Source: Paenibacillus sp. LHD-117 (lineage in GTDB: Bacteria > Bacillota > Bacilli > Paenibacillales > Paenibacillaceae). From it: a stretch of DNA of 64,000 bases. The stretch is from contig NZ_JAVFVT010000028.1 in NCBI RefSeq assembly GCF_030929555.1, positions 36,977-100,976 on the forward strand. The letters run 5' to 3'. Both the position numbers and the translations under genes were made by a program. This document shows positions 1-8,008 of this stretch, one piece after another. The notes below the pieces were generated by a model. The model was given only the letters and a program-made list of their open reading frames with translations, did not search any database and had not been told where the DNA came from. The stretch's first letter is position 1. Each line of letters starts with the position of its first letter.

Positions 1-663
1 GAGATGCACATCATCATCGTCGACAACGGCCGTTCGCTGCAGCTTGGCGACCCCGAATTCCAGGAGCTGCTGAACTGCATCCGCTGCGGCGCCTGCCTGA
101 ACGCCTGCCCGGTCTACCGCCATATCGGCGGACATGCGTACGGCAGCACGTACAGCGGACCGATCGGCGCGGTGCTTACGCCGTCGCTGAACAAAAACAT
201 CGCCGAGTGGGACGACATCGCGAACGCGTCCAGCTTATGCGGCGCCTGCTACGAAGCTTGCCCGGTGAAGATTCCGCTGCACGACATGCTGGTGTACCTG
301 CGCCGCCGCAAGGTGGAGAGCGGCAACGGCAACATGCTGGAGAGCATCGGCATGCAGGGCTTCGCCGCGGTCATGGGCGACTCCAAGCGGATGGGCGGCC
401 TTATGCGGCTCGGCAAGCTGGGGCAGAAGCTCGTCGTACGCGGCGGCGTCATCCGCACGAAGCTCGGCCCGCTCAAGGGCTGGAACACGTACCGCGTGAC
501 GCCGAGCCTGCCGAAGCAGTCGTTCCGCGACCGCTGGGCGACGCTGGATCAGGAGCTGAAGGCCGGGCTGCGCGAGATGGATCCAGCTATGCGCGAGCGG
601 ATGGAACGAAAAGCCCGCGAGCAGCAGGACGCTAAGGGACAAGGAGGTCACGGCCATGGCTGA
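1..663 (+). CDS. lutB: LutB, lactate utilization iron-sulfur protein (3' part)
   Basis: C-terminal part of the iron-sulfur subunit of the LutABC L-lactate oxidation complex; the reading frame is open to the left edge, so the start lies outside the window. Two ferredoxin-like cysteine clusters are visible, CIRCGACLNACP at about residue 25 and LCGACYEACPVK at about residue 78 of the visible part, which would bind two 4Fe-4S clusters. The remainder fits the C-terminal region of LutB (YkgF). Its stop lies inside the first codons of lutC, so the two are translationally coupled. The known role is cytosolic oxidation of lactate to pyruvate; substrate is inferred from family and from the lutC neighbour. 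Confidence 0.92.
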   Translation, partial: EMHIIIVDNGRSLQLGDPEFQELLNCIRCGACLNACPVYRHIGGHAYGSTYSGPIGAVLTPSLNKNIAEWDDIANASSLCGACYEACPVKIPLHDMLVYLRRRKVESGNGNMLESIGMQGFAAVMGDSKRMGGLMRLGKLGQKLVVRGGVIRTKLGPLKGWNTYRVTPSLPKQSFRDRWATLDQELKAGLREMDPAMRERMERKAREQQDAKGQGGHGHG

Positions 664-1429
664 CACATCAAGACGAAGCACGGCGAAGGAGTCGCAAGGC
701 AGCATGGCCGAGTCGCATGGCGTTTGGCTTTCCCGTCTGGAGGAGCAGTCGCGCAAGAAGCAGGAACGATTCATGGACGGCATTTCGAAGCGGCTTGGCC
801 ATCCCCGGATGACGCAGCCGCCGAAACATCCTTACCGCGGAGCGCCCGACTTCTGGAGGGGGCTCGACTGGTCGCCGGAGGAGAAAATTCAGGGTTTCAC
901 CGAAAACTTCCTATCGGTCGGCGGCCATGTCGCCCGCCTGCAGGGGATGGAAGAGGCGTCCGCCTTCATCGCGGCCAAAGCGGCGGAGATGGGCGCCAAG
1001 TATCTCGTCCGCCAAGACGAGCCGGCGCTCGCCGCGCTCGGGCTCGAGGAAGCGCTGCCCGGCGTGCAGATAAACGTGTGGAACAGCGACTCGGAGCGCG
1101 AATGGAAGGCGCTAGCGGCAGGGGCCGATTTCGGCGTCGTGCAGGCGGATCACGCCGTGGCGTACACCGGCTCGGTGACCGTATTGTCGTCGAAGGAGAA
1201 AGGCCGATCCGTCAGCCTCCTGCCGACGGTGCTGTTCATCGTCATTCCGGTCGAACGGCTGAAGACGCGGCTCGGCGAGGTGCTGATCGGACTCGACGAG
1301 GGAGGCCGGGAGGCGCTGCCGGCAGGGGTCCATTTTATCACCGGCCCGAGCCGCTCCTCCGACATCGAAAACGATCTGACGATCGGTGTGCACGGCCCCG
1401 GCATCGTTTACGCGCTCCTTGTCGGTTGA
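656..1429 (+). CDS. lutC: LutC, lactate utilization protein C (LUD domain)
   Basis: A 257-residue protein of the LutC/YkgG family (LUD domain), the small subunit of the lactate oxidation complex. The ATG at 656 overlaps the lutB stop by 8 bases and is preceded by AAGGAGGT at 640-648, giving ideal spacing. The C-terminal half carries the typical pattern 'VVQADHAVAYTGSV' and ends with 'GPSRSSDIENDLTIGVHGPG', which is diagnostic for LUD-domain proteins. It is the last gene of the lut operon here: the next gene is more than 120 bases away, behind an inverted repeat. Cytosolic; no signal peptide. Confidence 0.93.
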   Translation: MADTSRRSTAKESQGSMAESHGVWLSRLEEQSRKKQERFMDGISKRLGHPRMTQPPKHPYRGAPDFWRGLDWSPEEKIQGFTENFLSVGGHVARLQGMEEASAFIAAKAAEMGAKYLVRQDEPALAALGLEEALPGVQINVWNSDSEREWKALAAGADFGVVQADHAVAYTGSVTVLSSKEKGRSVSLLPTVLFIVIPVERLKTRLGEVLIGLDEGGREALPAGVHFITGPSRSSDIENDLTIGVHGPGIVYALLVG

Positions 1430-1462
1430 CGGCAACGAAACCGGGGAATAGAACTAGGAATC

Positions 1463-1498
1463 AGCTCCGTAAAGACGCAGTTTCGTCTTTACGGGGCT
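1463..1498 (+). terminator. Inverted repeat after lutC
   Basis: A 15-bp stem with one G-T pair (1463-1477 with 1484-1498) and a 6-base loop, 34 bases after the lutC stop. It lacks a clear T-tract, so it is either a weak terminator or a 3' stabilising hairpin for the lut mRNA. Confidence 0.5.
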
Positions 1499-1557
1499 AG
1501 TTCGCGTCCAAGGTAATTATGTTTAGAGAATAGAAAAAGACGTCAAGCGAGAGACTA

Positions 1558-1896
1558 GTGCCAATCGTATGGAAAAAGGTGCGCGTGCTTGTGCTTGATT
1601 GGATATTGGCGATTTTTTTGTGGATCATTGCTTTATCAGCAATCATTTACGGATTGTATCTTACGAAAGAAGTTCATAAGGAGAACGGCGTAATGGATTA
1701 CGCCATCTTGCCGAGCTCGTTTAACCATGTTTCGGACTCGATATGGGGGTGGATCGCCGGCGCAGTTTTGGGTATACTCGCGGGACTATTCGTCGGTTTA
1801 TTCTTTAAGCTGTTGCCATGGTGGTTGGCGAGAGGAGTTCTTATTGTGATTGGAATCGGTCTTCTTGTTCTTGGAGTGATGCTGGTTCGAAACTAG
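1558..1896 (+). CDS. Small three-TM membrane protein, function unknown
   Basis: A 112-residue hydrophobic protein with a GTG start at 1558. Three membrane segments are visible at roughly residues 11-33, 62-84 and 88-110, with a short charged loop (KEVHKENG) after the first. The third segment has glycine-rich packing (IVIGIGLLVLGVML). The ribosome binding site is weak (AGCGAGAG), so the start is not certain. It stands alone between the lut operon hairpin and a repeat-bearing spacer. I do not recognise a family. Confidence 0.6.
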   Translation: MPIVWKKVRVLVLDWILAIFLWIIALSAIIYGLYLTKEVHKENGVMDYAILPSSFNHVSDSIWGWIAGAVLGILAGLFVGLFFKLLPWWLARGVLIVIGIGLLVLGVMLVRN

Positions 1897-1935
1897 CGAT
1901 TTGAGGATAAGCCGCTTGCGGCCACATTTCTTCAC

Positions 1936-2120
1936 TTAACGGACCACGGCGTCGCTATTTGGCGTCCATTAGGACATTTCAAAACGTAACGGACTGTAGG
2001 AGCGTTATTTGCCTAATAGGCGGCTTAAAACTCATCAAAATCTCGAAATAACGGCAGCTGGGTCCGTTAGATTTCAAAAGGGTCTCTTTTTGGTCCAATA
2101 GCGTCATCCCAGTCCGTTAG
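1936..2120. repeat. MITE-like intergenic repeat, TTAACGGAC family, copy 1
   Basis: A 185-bp element beginning TTAACGGAC and ending with a related GTCCGTTAG end. Internal blocks include CGTAACGGACT, TCTCGAAATAACGGCA and TTAGATTTCAAAA. The same blocks in the same order and orientation occur at 17628-17811. It fills the gene-free spacer 1897-2253; nothing else was seen there apart from the terminator at 2213-2240. No ORF inside. Confidence 0.8.
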
Positions 2121-2212
2121 CGGAGGTCCGGCCCGTTCGTTCGGACGGTTTTCCCATTATTCGAATGCTGCGCATTGAACGACCCTTGGAATGGCCTCGA
2201 TCGGTAAAAAAG

Positions 2213-2240
2213 AAAAACCCCTTAAAAAAAAGGGGTTTTC
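2213..2240 (-). terminator. Terminator of the J-domain-like gene
   Basis: The stem AAAACCCC/GGGGTTTT with an A/T-rich loop lies 14 bases beyond the stop of the minus-strand gene, followed on the minus strand by a T-rich run (TTCTTTTTT). It is a typical Rho-independent terminator. Confidence 0.8.
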
Positions 2241-2253
2241 GTTTCCGATTACA

Positions 2254-3162
2254 TTACTGCTGCAGCGTCTTCAAATACGTCTCGATGAATTGAAGCGCCT
2301 TCTCCGGATGTTCGGCGTTCACGCGGACGCCGACGATCAGATCCTGCTTCATGAGCGGGAGATCCTTATCCAGCTTTGAGTCCTTCAGGTCGATGCCGTA
2401 TACGCGTTCCTCCGGCTGCTCCTCGGTCGTGAGCTTGAGCGTACGGGAGGCATCGACGCCTTCGAACTCCGGCTTGCCGTCGAGGCTCATGAGGACGCCC
2501 TGCGAGCCGACCCACTCGAACATGGCGCGATCCATGATATAAATGTCGGGTTTCTCCGACATCAGCGTTACGACGGCCTTCTGCAGGTAGGCATATTGGT
2601 TCATGTCGTCCTGCGGCACGAACACGATATTCGACTGCAGCCGTTTCCAGTCCGGGAACGCGCCGAGCATGGAGGCGTTCAACGCGTCCTTATCGTCCTG
2701 GCCGTCCGGCTCCACGAACGTGCCGAAGAAGGAGATGTTCAGATCGATCGGGGGAAGGCTGGCCAAATATTTTTCGTGCTCGCGTTTGTCGATGTAGCTG
2801 TTGATTCCATAGATGATAACGGCAATGAGTGCGATCGCGACGAACGTATGGATCTTGTAATACCGCCAGAAGTGATCCATCTTCTGGGCTTGTCCCGCCA
2901 TGCCTTTGTACTTGCCGTATTCCTGCTCGTTGAACGCGTCGGTTACCTTCCGGTCCTCATGCGCCAGAATGAGCTTGTAAGCCTCCGTGATCTTGGCGAA
3001 GTCCTCGCCCTCCGGGGAGGCGCTTTCATCCTGCTGCAGCTTCGATCTGGATCGCTCGCGCCGCATCAGCGTCGTATACCTTTTTTCGACTTCCTCTTTG
3101 GGAGCCAGCTGCTCCAGCCCCATCGTTTCGTAAGCTTCCTTCAACCCATCCAACTTCTCCAC
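2254..3162 (-). CDS. J-domain-like single-pass membrane protein
   Basis: A 302-residue protein. Residues 1-75 resemble a J domain (YETMGLEQLAPKEEVEKRY, then ITEAYKLIL) but have no HPD tripeptide, so DnaK stimulation is doubtful. One membrane segment lies at about 105-123, followed by an outside domain of about 175 residues containing 'DIYIMDRAMFEWVG', a pattern reminiscent of solute-binding proteins. The frame extends upstream, but the sequence before codon 1 has no family character. GTG at 3162 preceded by GAGGTGAC is the best start. The gene is monocistronic. The function is unknown; a membrane-anchored sensor or assembly factor is a guess. Confidence 0.75.
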   Translation of the reverse strand: MEKLDGLKEAYETMGLEQLAPKEEVEKRYTTLMRRERSRSKLQQDESASPEGEDFAKITEAYKLILAHEDRKVTDAFNEQEYGKYKGMAGQAQKMDHFWRYYKIHTFVAIALIAVIIYGINSYIDKREHEKYLASLPPIDLNISFFGTFVEPDGQDDKDALNASMLGAFPDWKRLQSNIVFVPQDDMNQYAYLQKAVVTLMSEKPDIYIMDRAMFEWVGSQGVLMSLDGKPEFEGVDASRTLKLTTEEQPEERVYGIDLKDSKLDKDLPLMKQDLIVGVRVNAEHPEKALQFIETYLKTLQQ

Positions 3163-3372
3163 TGCGTCACCTCGATTTTGAAAAAGCTCTCGTTCTCTTC
3201 TTCTAAGTATACGGTTTTCGACGGCAATCGGCAAACCCGCGGGATGTCTGTTTTTTGAACAAAAATCTCCCAATCTTGCGCTTCCAATCCGCCGGCGTTC
3301 TGTTATGCTAGTCTTGATTGCTAGACGCTCTCCCGCGTCCGCAGGAAGCCTCGGAAAGGCAGGCAAACGACT

Positions 3373-4476
3373 ATGCCGAATTACAAATTCGATTTCGGGA
3401 TCGGGGACGGACCCGCCGATGGTTATATCCAGGTGCTTCCGGATACCTTGTACGACAGCGGCCTTGGTTACGGTTTCCTCCCGGGAGCCCGGATCGGCTC
3501 TCGCGACCGAAGGGAGGCCAGCCGCTTGAAGGGCGCGTTCTGCATCCCGATGGACGCCGAATTCGTCGTGGATCTCCCGGACGGCTGTTATCACGTCGCC
3601 GTGACGGTCGGCGACGCCATCGCGCCCACGCTTACGTCGCTTCAATACGGGCAGCGGCGCTTCGCGTTCCATCAAGCGTCCACGCTCGCGGGCCAATACG
3701 CCGTCCATAGCTTCACGGCGAAGGCGACCGGCGGACAGCTCCGCCTTCGTTTCTCCGGCATCGCCCCCCGCATCAACACGCTCGACATTGCGGAAGCGCC
3801 GGAAGCGGTCACGGTCTATCTCGCGGGCGATTCCACGGTGACGGATCAGGAAACGTTCCCGTACGCGGGCTGGGGGCAGATGCTGCCGCTTTATTTCAAA
3901 GCGGAGATCGCCATCGACAACCGCGCGCGATCGGGCCGGAGTTCCCGAAGCTTTATGGCGGAAGGAAGGCTGGACGCCATCCTAAAGGAGATCAAAGCAG
4001 GGGATCACCTATGGATCCAATTCGGCCATAACGACCAGAAACCCGATGAGGCGCGGGCGACGGAGCCGTTCGGCAGCTACAAGGAGATGCTGGCGACTTA
4101 CGTGGGCGAGGCGCGCGCCCGGAACGCTGTCCCCGTCTTGATTACGCCCCCGCATCGCCGGAAATTCGACGGGAACGGCCGCATCGTCGATACGCACGGC
4201 GATTATTTGAACGCGATGAAGGAGCTGGCGCTGGAGCTCGACGTTCCGGTGATCGATTTGGCGGCCAAGAGCAGGGCGCTGTACGAGGAGCTCGGCGACG
4301 AAAGCTCCAAGGAGCTGTTCGTGTGGGCGCTCCCCGGCGAATACATGGCCTTCCCGGACGGCGCGAGGGATGATACCCACTTCCACGAGCTGGGCGCGGT
4401 CCGGATCGCAGGACTCGTGGCGGAAGGCGTGCGGGCGCAGCTCGGGCATTTGCCGATCTCGCTGTATTTGAAATAA
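3373..4476 (+). CDS. SGNH-family esterase, rhamnogalacturonan acetylesterase-like
   Basis: A 367-residue cytosolic protein without signal peptide. The N-terminal 140 residues form a beta-rich domain (FDFGIGDGPADGYIQV). The C-terminal SGNH hydrolase carries block I GDST with Ser at about 154, block III GHND at about 218-221, and the catalytic Asp and His in DDTHFH at about 333-338. This layout matches YesT/YxiM-type rhamnogalacturonan acetylesterases, which deacetylate pectic oligosaccharides. The ATG at 3373 starts the conserved domain directly. The exact substrate is inferred from family. It is a lone gene, not linked here to a pectin cluster. Confidence 0.88.
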   Translation: MPNYKFDFGIGDGPADGYIQVLPDTLYDSGLGYGFLPGARIGSRDRREASRLKGAFCIPMDAEFVVDLPDGCYHVAVTVGDAIAPTLTSLQYGQRRFAFHQASTLAGQYAVHSFTAKATGGQLRLRFSGIAPRINTLDIAEAPEAVTVYLAGDSTVTDQETFPYAGWGQMLPLYFKAEIAIDNRARSGRSSRSFMAEGRLDAILKEIKAGDHLWIQFGHNDQKPDEARATEPFGSYKEMLATYVGEARARNAVPVLITPPHRRKFDGNGRIVDTHGDYLNAMKELALELDVPVIDLAAKSRALYEELGDESSKELFVWALPGEYMAFPDGARDDTHFHELGAVRIAGLVAEGVRAQLGHLPISLYLK

Positions 4477-4517
4477 AGGTGCCCGCGCGTATACAATGGG
4501 AGGCGACTGGTTGAATA

Positions 4518-4553
4518 AAGGGAAGCCGGGATCGGCAACGAGCAGCTTCCCTT
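4518..4553 (+). terminator. Hairpin downstream of the SGNH esterase
   Basis: The stem AAGGGAAGC/GCTTCCCTT is 9 bp with an 18-base loop. There is no T-tract, so it may be a weak terminator or a leader hairpin of the next gene, whose ribosome binding site follows within 15 bases. Confidence 0.45.
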
Positions 4554-4572
4554 AATGCGGCGGAGGTGCGGG

Positions 4573-5106
4573 ATGTTCGACCCGACGGTATTCGAAAATT
4601 TGAAGGTGGCGCTGGAGAACGGTTTATACGATCTCGATAACCTGGATCGGGCGATCGACATCGTCGGCAGGCGGGATCTGCTGGACATGGCGGTCTTCTC
4701 GCGGGAGCTGTCGCTGTCGTTCCGCCTCGCGGGCGGCGGATCGGCGACGGCCGAGCTGCTGCTTCGCGCTACTCTCAAGGAGCTGGCCGCCGAGATATTG
4801 GAGCAGCCGGGAGCGGCGCCGACCTGCCGGCTGCGCCTTCGCTTCCATCTGGAATCGGACGGCGCGGACGACACATGCGAGACGGTCGGAAGATGCCTTC
4901 TATCGATCTGGCAGCCGGCGGAACCGCCCGTACAGACGCTGAGCCGCGACTACGGCGTCGGAGGCAATCGCTGGCGCCATACGGCCGAGCTGGATTTCGG
5001 CCGCGGCATCGGCGAGGAGCAGATGGAGGATTTGCCCGAGCTGCTGGAGCACATGTTGCTGACGTTATCCGAATTGGATCGGCTTGCGAAACCCGGGGGA
5101 GCATGA
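4573..5106 (+). CDS. Conserved hypothetical protein
   Basis: A 177-residue soluble acidic protein beginning MFDPTVFENLKVALENG. ATG 4573 is chosen over the in-frame ATG at 4555 because GGAGGT lies just before it. The N-terminal 'FENLKVALENGLYDLDNLDR' and C-terminal 'LPELLEHMLLTLSELDRLAKP' read as helices around a strand-rich middle. I recognise no catalytic motif. It sits alone upstream of the queuosine operon and is separated from it by the riboswitch leader. Confidence 0.7.
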   Translation: MFDPTVFENLKVALENGLYDLDNLDRAIDIVGRRDLLDMAVFSRELSLSFRLAGGGSATAELLLRATLKELAAEILEQPGAAPTCRLRLRFHLESDGADDTCETVGRCLLSIWQPAEPPVQTLSRDYGVGGNRWRHTAELDFGRGIGEEQMEDLPELLEHMLLTLSELDRLAKPGGA

Positions 5107-5217
5107 CGCGGGTTTGTCAAAACTCCCCATTCCATTCCCGCCCGGGCTGTGCTATAGTACGAGAGAATAATTGAAGATGAAACTCCGGATCGGAGCGCGA
5201 GCAATCGCCTGCCGGCC

Positions 5218-5253
5218 GGGAGAGGTTCGCGAACTCCCTCTATAAAAAACTAA
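5218..5253 (+). ncRNA. Class I preQ1 riboswitch aptamer
   Basis: The P1 stem AGAGG/CCTCT (5221-5225 with 5237-5241) encloses a loop starting TTC, followed by the A-rich tail ATAAAAAACTAA. This is the preQ1-I signature: the tail folds back into the stem groove to form the pseudoknot. It lies about 150 bases upstream of queC, the usual place, so preQ1 should switch the que operon off. Confidence 0.93.
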
Positions 5254-5257
5254 AACG

Positions 5258-5290
5258 AAACGATTGCCCGTCAGGGGCAACGTCGTTTTT
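5258..5290 (+). terminator. Expression-platform terminator of the preQ1 riboswitch
   Basis: The stem AAACGATTGCCC pairs with GGGCAA-CG-TCGTTT (a 2-base bulge) and runs into TTTTT. It starts immediately after the aptamer tail, so ligand binding is expected to favour termination before queC. Confidence 0.8.
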
Positions 5291-5399
5291 GTGTTCGGCG
5301 CGCCGCGGGCCTCCTCATGGAGGACCGCGCGCGCCGTTTCTTATTTGCCAGGAATCTCGCGAAGCTCCCGTCTTCAACTCCTAGAGAGGTGGAAACGTC

Positions 5400-6068
5400 A
5401 TGAAAAAAGAGAAAGCCGTCGTCGTCTTCAGCGGCGGGCAAGACAGCACGACCTGCCTGTTCTGGGCGCTGGACCGATTCGCCGAAGTAGAGGCGATCAC
5501 GTTCGACTATGGCCAGAGGCATAAGCTGGAGCTGGATTGCGCCGCGGAAATCGCCAAGGAATTAAATATAAAACATCATGTGCTCGACATGTCGCTGCTG
5601 AACCAGCTGGCGCCGAACGCGCTGACGCGGGACGATATCGCGATCGAGCAGAACGAAGGCGAGCTGCCGACGACGTTCGTGGACGGCCGCAACCTGCTGT
5701 TCCTGACGTTCGCCGCGGTGCTGGCGAAAGGCATCGGCGCCAAACATATCGTGACGGGCGTCTGCGAGACCGACTTTAGCGGTTACCCGGACTGCCGCGA
5801 CGTCTTCATCAAGTCGCTGAACGTGACGCTGAACCTGTCGATGGACTACGGCTTCGTCATCGATACGCCGCTTATGTGGCTGAACAAAGCGGAGACATGG
5901 GCGCTCGCAGACGAGCTTGGCGCGTTCGACTTCGTCCGTGAACGGACGCTTACTTGCTATAACGGCATCCCGGCGGACGGCTGCGGCGATTGCCCGGCGT
6001 GCAAGCTGCGCCGCAAGGGGCTTGACGATTATTTGGCGGAGCGCGTACCCGGAGAGGCGGTCCGGTAA
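5400..6068 (+). CDS. queC: QueC, 7-cyano-7-deazaguanine synthase
   Basis: A 222-residue ATP-dependent ligase that converts 7-carboxy-7-deazaguanine and ammonia to preQ0. The PP-loop SGGQDSTT is at residues 11-18, and the zinc-binding cysteines lie in GCGDCPAC near the C-terminus (about 198-205). Typical length for the family. RBS GAGAGGTGG precedes ATG 5400. It is the first gene of the que operon under the preQ1 riboswitch, and its stop overlaps the queD start. Confidence 0.97.
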   Translation: MKKEKAVVVFSGGQDSTTCLFWALDRFAEVEAITFDYGQRHKLELDCAAEIAKELNIKHHVLDMSLLNQLAPNALTRDDIAIEQNEGELPTTFVDGRNLLFLTFAAVLAKGIGAKHIVTGVCETDFSGYPDCRDVFIKSLNVTLNLSMDYGFVIDTPLMWLNKAETWALADELGAFDFVRERTLTCYNGIPADGCGDCPACKLRRKGLDDYLAERVPGEAVR

Positions 6069-6511
6069 TGCTGCAGCAAATCTATCCATCCGTACAGCAT
6101 GACTACTGTTACGAGCTGAACAAGGACTTTCATTTCGCGGCGGCGCATTACGTCCCTTCCGAGGAAGCGGGCAAGTGCCGCATGACGCACGGGCATACGT
6201 ATTACGCCAACGTGACGGTCGCGGGCGACGATCTCGACGGCTCGGGTTTTCTGGTCAATTTCGCCATCGTCAAGAAGCTCATCCACGACCGGTTCGACCA
6301 TACGCTCCTTAACGATAACGAGGCCTTCGACGACGCGACGCCGGATCGGTTCCCGACGACCGAGGTCGTCGCCAGGGCGATCTACGAGCTGGTGCAGACA
6401 TACCTGGACGGCATGCCGAACCGCCCGCAATGCTTGCAGGTATTCCTGCGGGAGACGCCGACCAGTTACTGCCTGTACCGCCCGAAGCGGAAGGTGAAGA
6501 TCCATGACTGA
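6068..6511 (+). CDS. queD: QueD, 6-carboxy-tetrahydropterin synthase
   Basis: A 147-residue enzyme of the PTPS fold that makes 6-carboxy-5,6,7,8-tetrahydropterin from dihydroneopterin triphosphate, the first committed step to queuosine. Zinc ligands are visible as His in HFAAAHY (about 20-26) and the paired histidines of CRMTHGH (about 38-44), where the Cys is the catalytic residue. The start overlaps the end of queC by one base, indicating coupling. Confidence 0.96.
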   Translation: MLQQIYPSVQHDYCYELNKDFHFAAAHYVPSEEAGKCRMTHGHTYYANVTVAGDDLDGSGFLVNFAIVKKLIHDRFDHTLLNDNEAFDDATPDRFPTTEVVARAIYELVQTYLDGMPNRPQCLQVFLRETPTSYCLYRPKRKVKIHD

Positions 6512-7295
6512 CGCGGGAATGGCGATAGGCGCGATCGTTGCCGCCGGCGCGGCTTCCGGCAAGGCCCCCAAAGCAAGGCCCATCCCCGTGCTGGAGGTGT
6601 TCGGGCCGACCGTGCAGGGCGAAGGCATGGTCGTCGGCCGCAAAACGATGTTCGTCCGCACGGCGGGCTGCGACTACAGCTGCAGCTGGTGCGATTCCGC
6701 CTTTACGTGGGACGGCACGGGCAAGGATGACATCCGTCTCATGTCGGCTGCCGAGATTATCGAAGAGCTCGATCGCGTCGGCGGCCGGACGTTCGACCAC
6801 GTGACGATCTCCGGCGGCAATCCGGCGCTGCTGCCACAGCTGTCGGCTTTGATCGACGGCTTGCATGAACGCGGCATCGCGGTCGCTCTGGAAACGCAAG
6901 GCAGCCGATGGCAGCCTTGGTTCGCGGAGATCGACGACCTGACGCTTTCTCCCAAGCCGCCAAGCTCGGGCATGTCGACGGATTGGGAGGCGCTGGACGG
7001 CATCGTCGGGCGTTTAACCGAAGCGGGGCGCAGCTTCTGCCTCAAGGTCGTCGTCTTCGACGACGCCGATCTCGATTACGCGCGCTCGGTGCATGCGCGT
7101 TATCCCGGCGTCCCGTTCTACCTGCAGGCGGGCAACGGCAATCTGACGGAGACGGAGCCGCTGCGGATGCTGCCTTATCTTGTGGAGCGCTACGAATGGC
7201 TGATCGGAAAGGCGATGGCGGACGAAACGTTCCGCCGCGTCCATGTGTTGCCTCAACTCCACACCTGGGTATGGGGCAACAAAAAAGGCGTTTAA
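6504..7295 (+). CDS. queE: QueE, 7-carboxy-7-deazaguanine synthase (radical SAM)
   Basis: A 263-residue radical SAM enzyme that converts 6-carboxytetrahydropterin to 7-carboxy-7-deazaguanine. The cluster motif CDYSCSWC at about residues 57-64 is the CxxxCxxC that binds 4Fe-4S, and SGGNPALL is the SAM-binding GGNP region. The start overlaps queD by 8 bases. An alanine-rich N-terminal stretch of about 20 residues precedes the conserved domain. The queuosine run is then interrupted by a MITE-like repeat before queF. Confidence 0.96.
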   Translation: MTDAGMAIGAIVAAGAASGKAPKARPIPVLEVFGPTVQGEGMVVGRKTMFVRTAGCDYSCSWCDSAFTWDGTGKDDIRLMSAAEIIEELDRVGGRTFDHVTISGGNPALLPQLSALIDGLHERGIAVALETQGSRWQPWFAEIDDLTLSPKPPSSGMSTDWEALDGIVGRLTEAGRSFCLKVVVFDDADLDYARSVHARYPGVPFYLQAGNGNLTETEPLRMLPYLVERYEWLIGKAMADETFRRVHVLPQLHTWVWGNKKGV

Positions 7296-7299
7296 GGAA

Positions 7300-7464
7300 G
7301 TTCAAAAAGCCGCTTTTGATCACGAAGTATCTCGGGAAGCTGATTCGACATCGAATCTTGAACTCAGCCGAACCTTCCGGTGCTCACGTAGCGCTGCTAC
7401 GCTCCGCTCCTCAGTTTCTAGCTTCATCCAATCTTCTTGATGCTAGGAACCGAACTTTTTGAAC
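7300..7464 (+). repeat. MITE-like element, GTTCAAAAAG family, copy 1
   Basis: A 165-bp element with perfect 10-bp terminal inverted repeats GTTCAAAAAG and CTTTTTGAAC. Internal blocks include CTTTTGATCACGAAGTAT, TCGACATCGAATCTTGAA and GGTGCTCACGTAGC. An inverted, clearly similar copy lies at 25492-25657. It starts 5 bases after the queE stop, inside the que gene run. Confidence 0.88.
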
Positions 7465-7507
7465 CCTCATTTTAATCATTGATATCAATAAAGGACGTGA
7501 ACCCTTA

Positions 7508-8005
7508 ATGGAAGGCAGACAAAAGGAAGAGCTGGGCGGCATTACGCTGCTCGGCAACCAAGGAACCAAATACCCGTTCAACTACGCGCCGGAGGTGCTG
7601 GAGTCATTCGATAACAAACATCCCGGCCGCGATTATTTCGTCAAGTTCAATTGCCCGGAGTTTACGAGCCTTTGCCCGATCACGGGCCAGCCGGACTTCG
7701 CGACGATCTATATTTCCTATATTCCGGACGTGAAAATGGTGGAGAGCAAGTCGCTGAAGCTATACTTGTTCAGCTTCCGCAACCACGGCGACTTCCACGA
7801 GGATTGCATGAACATCATCATGAACGACCTGATCGCGCTCATGAATCCGCGTTACATCGAGGTATGGGGCAAGTTCACGCCGCGCGGCGGCATCTCGATC
7901 GACCCGTACTGCAACTGGGGACGCCCCGGCACGAAGTTCGAGGAGATGGCCGATCACCGGCTCATGAACCACGACCTGTACCCGGAGAAGGTCGACAACC
8001 GCTAA
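7508..8005 (+). CDS. queF: QueF, NADPH-dependent 7-cyano-7-deazaguanine reductase
   Basis: A 165-residue tunnelling-fold enzyme of the short QueF type that reduces preQ0 to preQ1. The active-site block FTSLCPITGQPDFA at about 55-68 has the nucleophilic Cys and the following Asp, and the NADPH-side region SKSLKLYLFSFRNHG follows. The weak RBS AAAGGACGTG lies upstream of ATG 7508. It belongs functionally to queCDE, but the 165-bp repeat separates them, so it may have acquired separate expression. Confidence 0.96.
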   Translation: MEGRQKEELGGITLLGNQGTKYPFNYAPEVLESFDNKHPGRDYFVKFNCPEFTSLCPITGQPDFATIYISYIPDVKMVESKSLKLYLFSFRNHGDFHEDCMNIIMNDLIALMNPRYIEVWGKFTPRGGISIDPYCNWGRPGTKFEEMADHRLMNHDLYPEKVDNR

Positions 8006-8008
8006 CCG

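Noticed and set aside
3163..3708. N-terminal extension of the J-domain-like protein to position 3708
   Set aside because: The extra sequence is Arg-rich without family character, overlaps the divergent SGNH esterase gene, and a good GTG with RBS exists at 3162.
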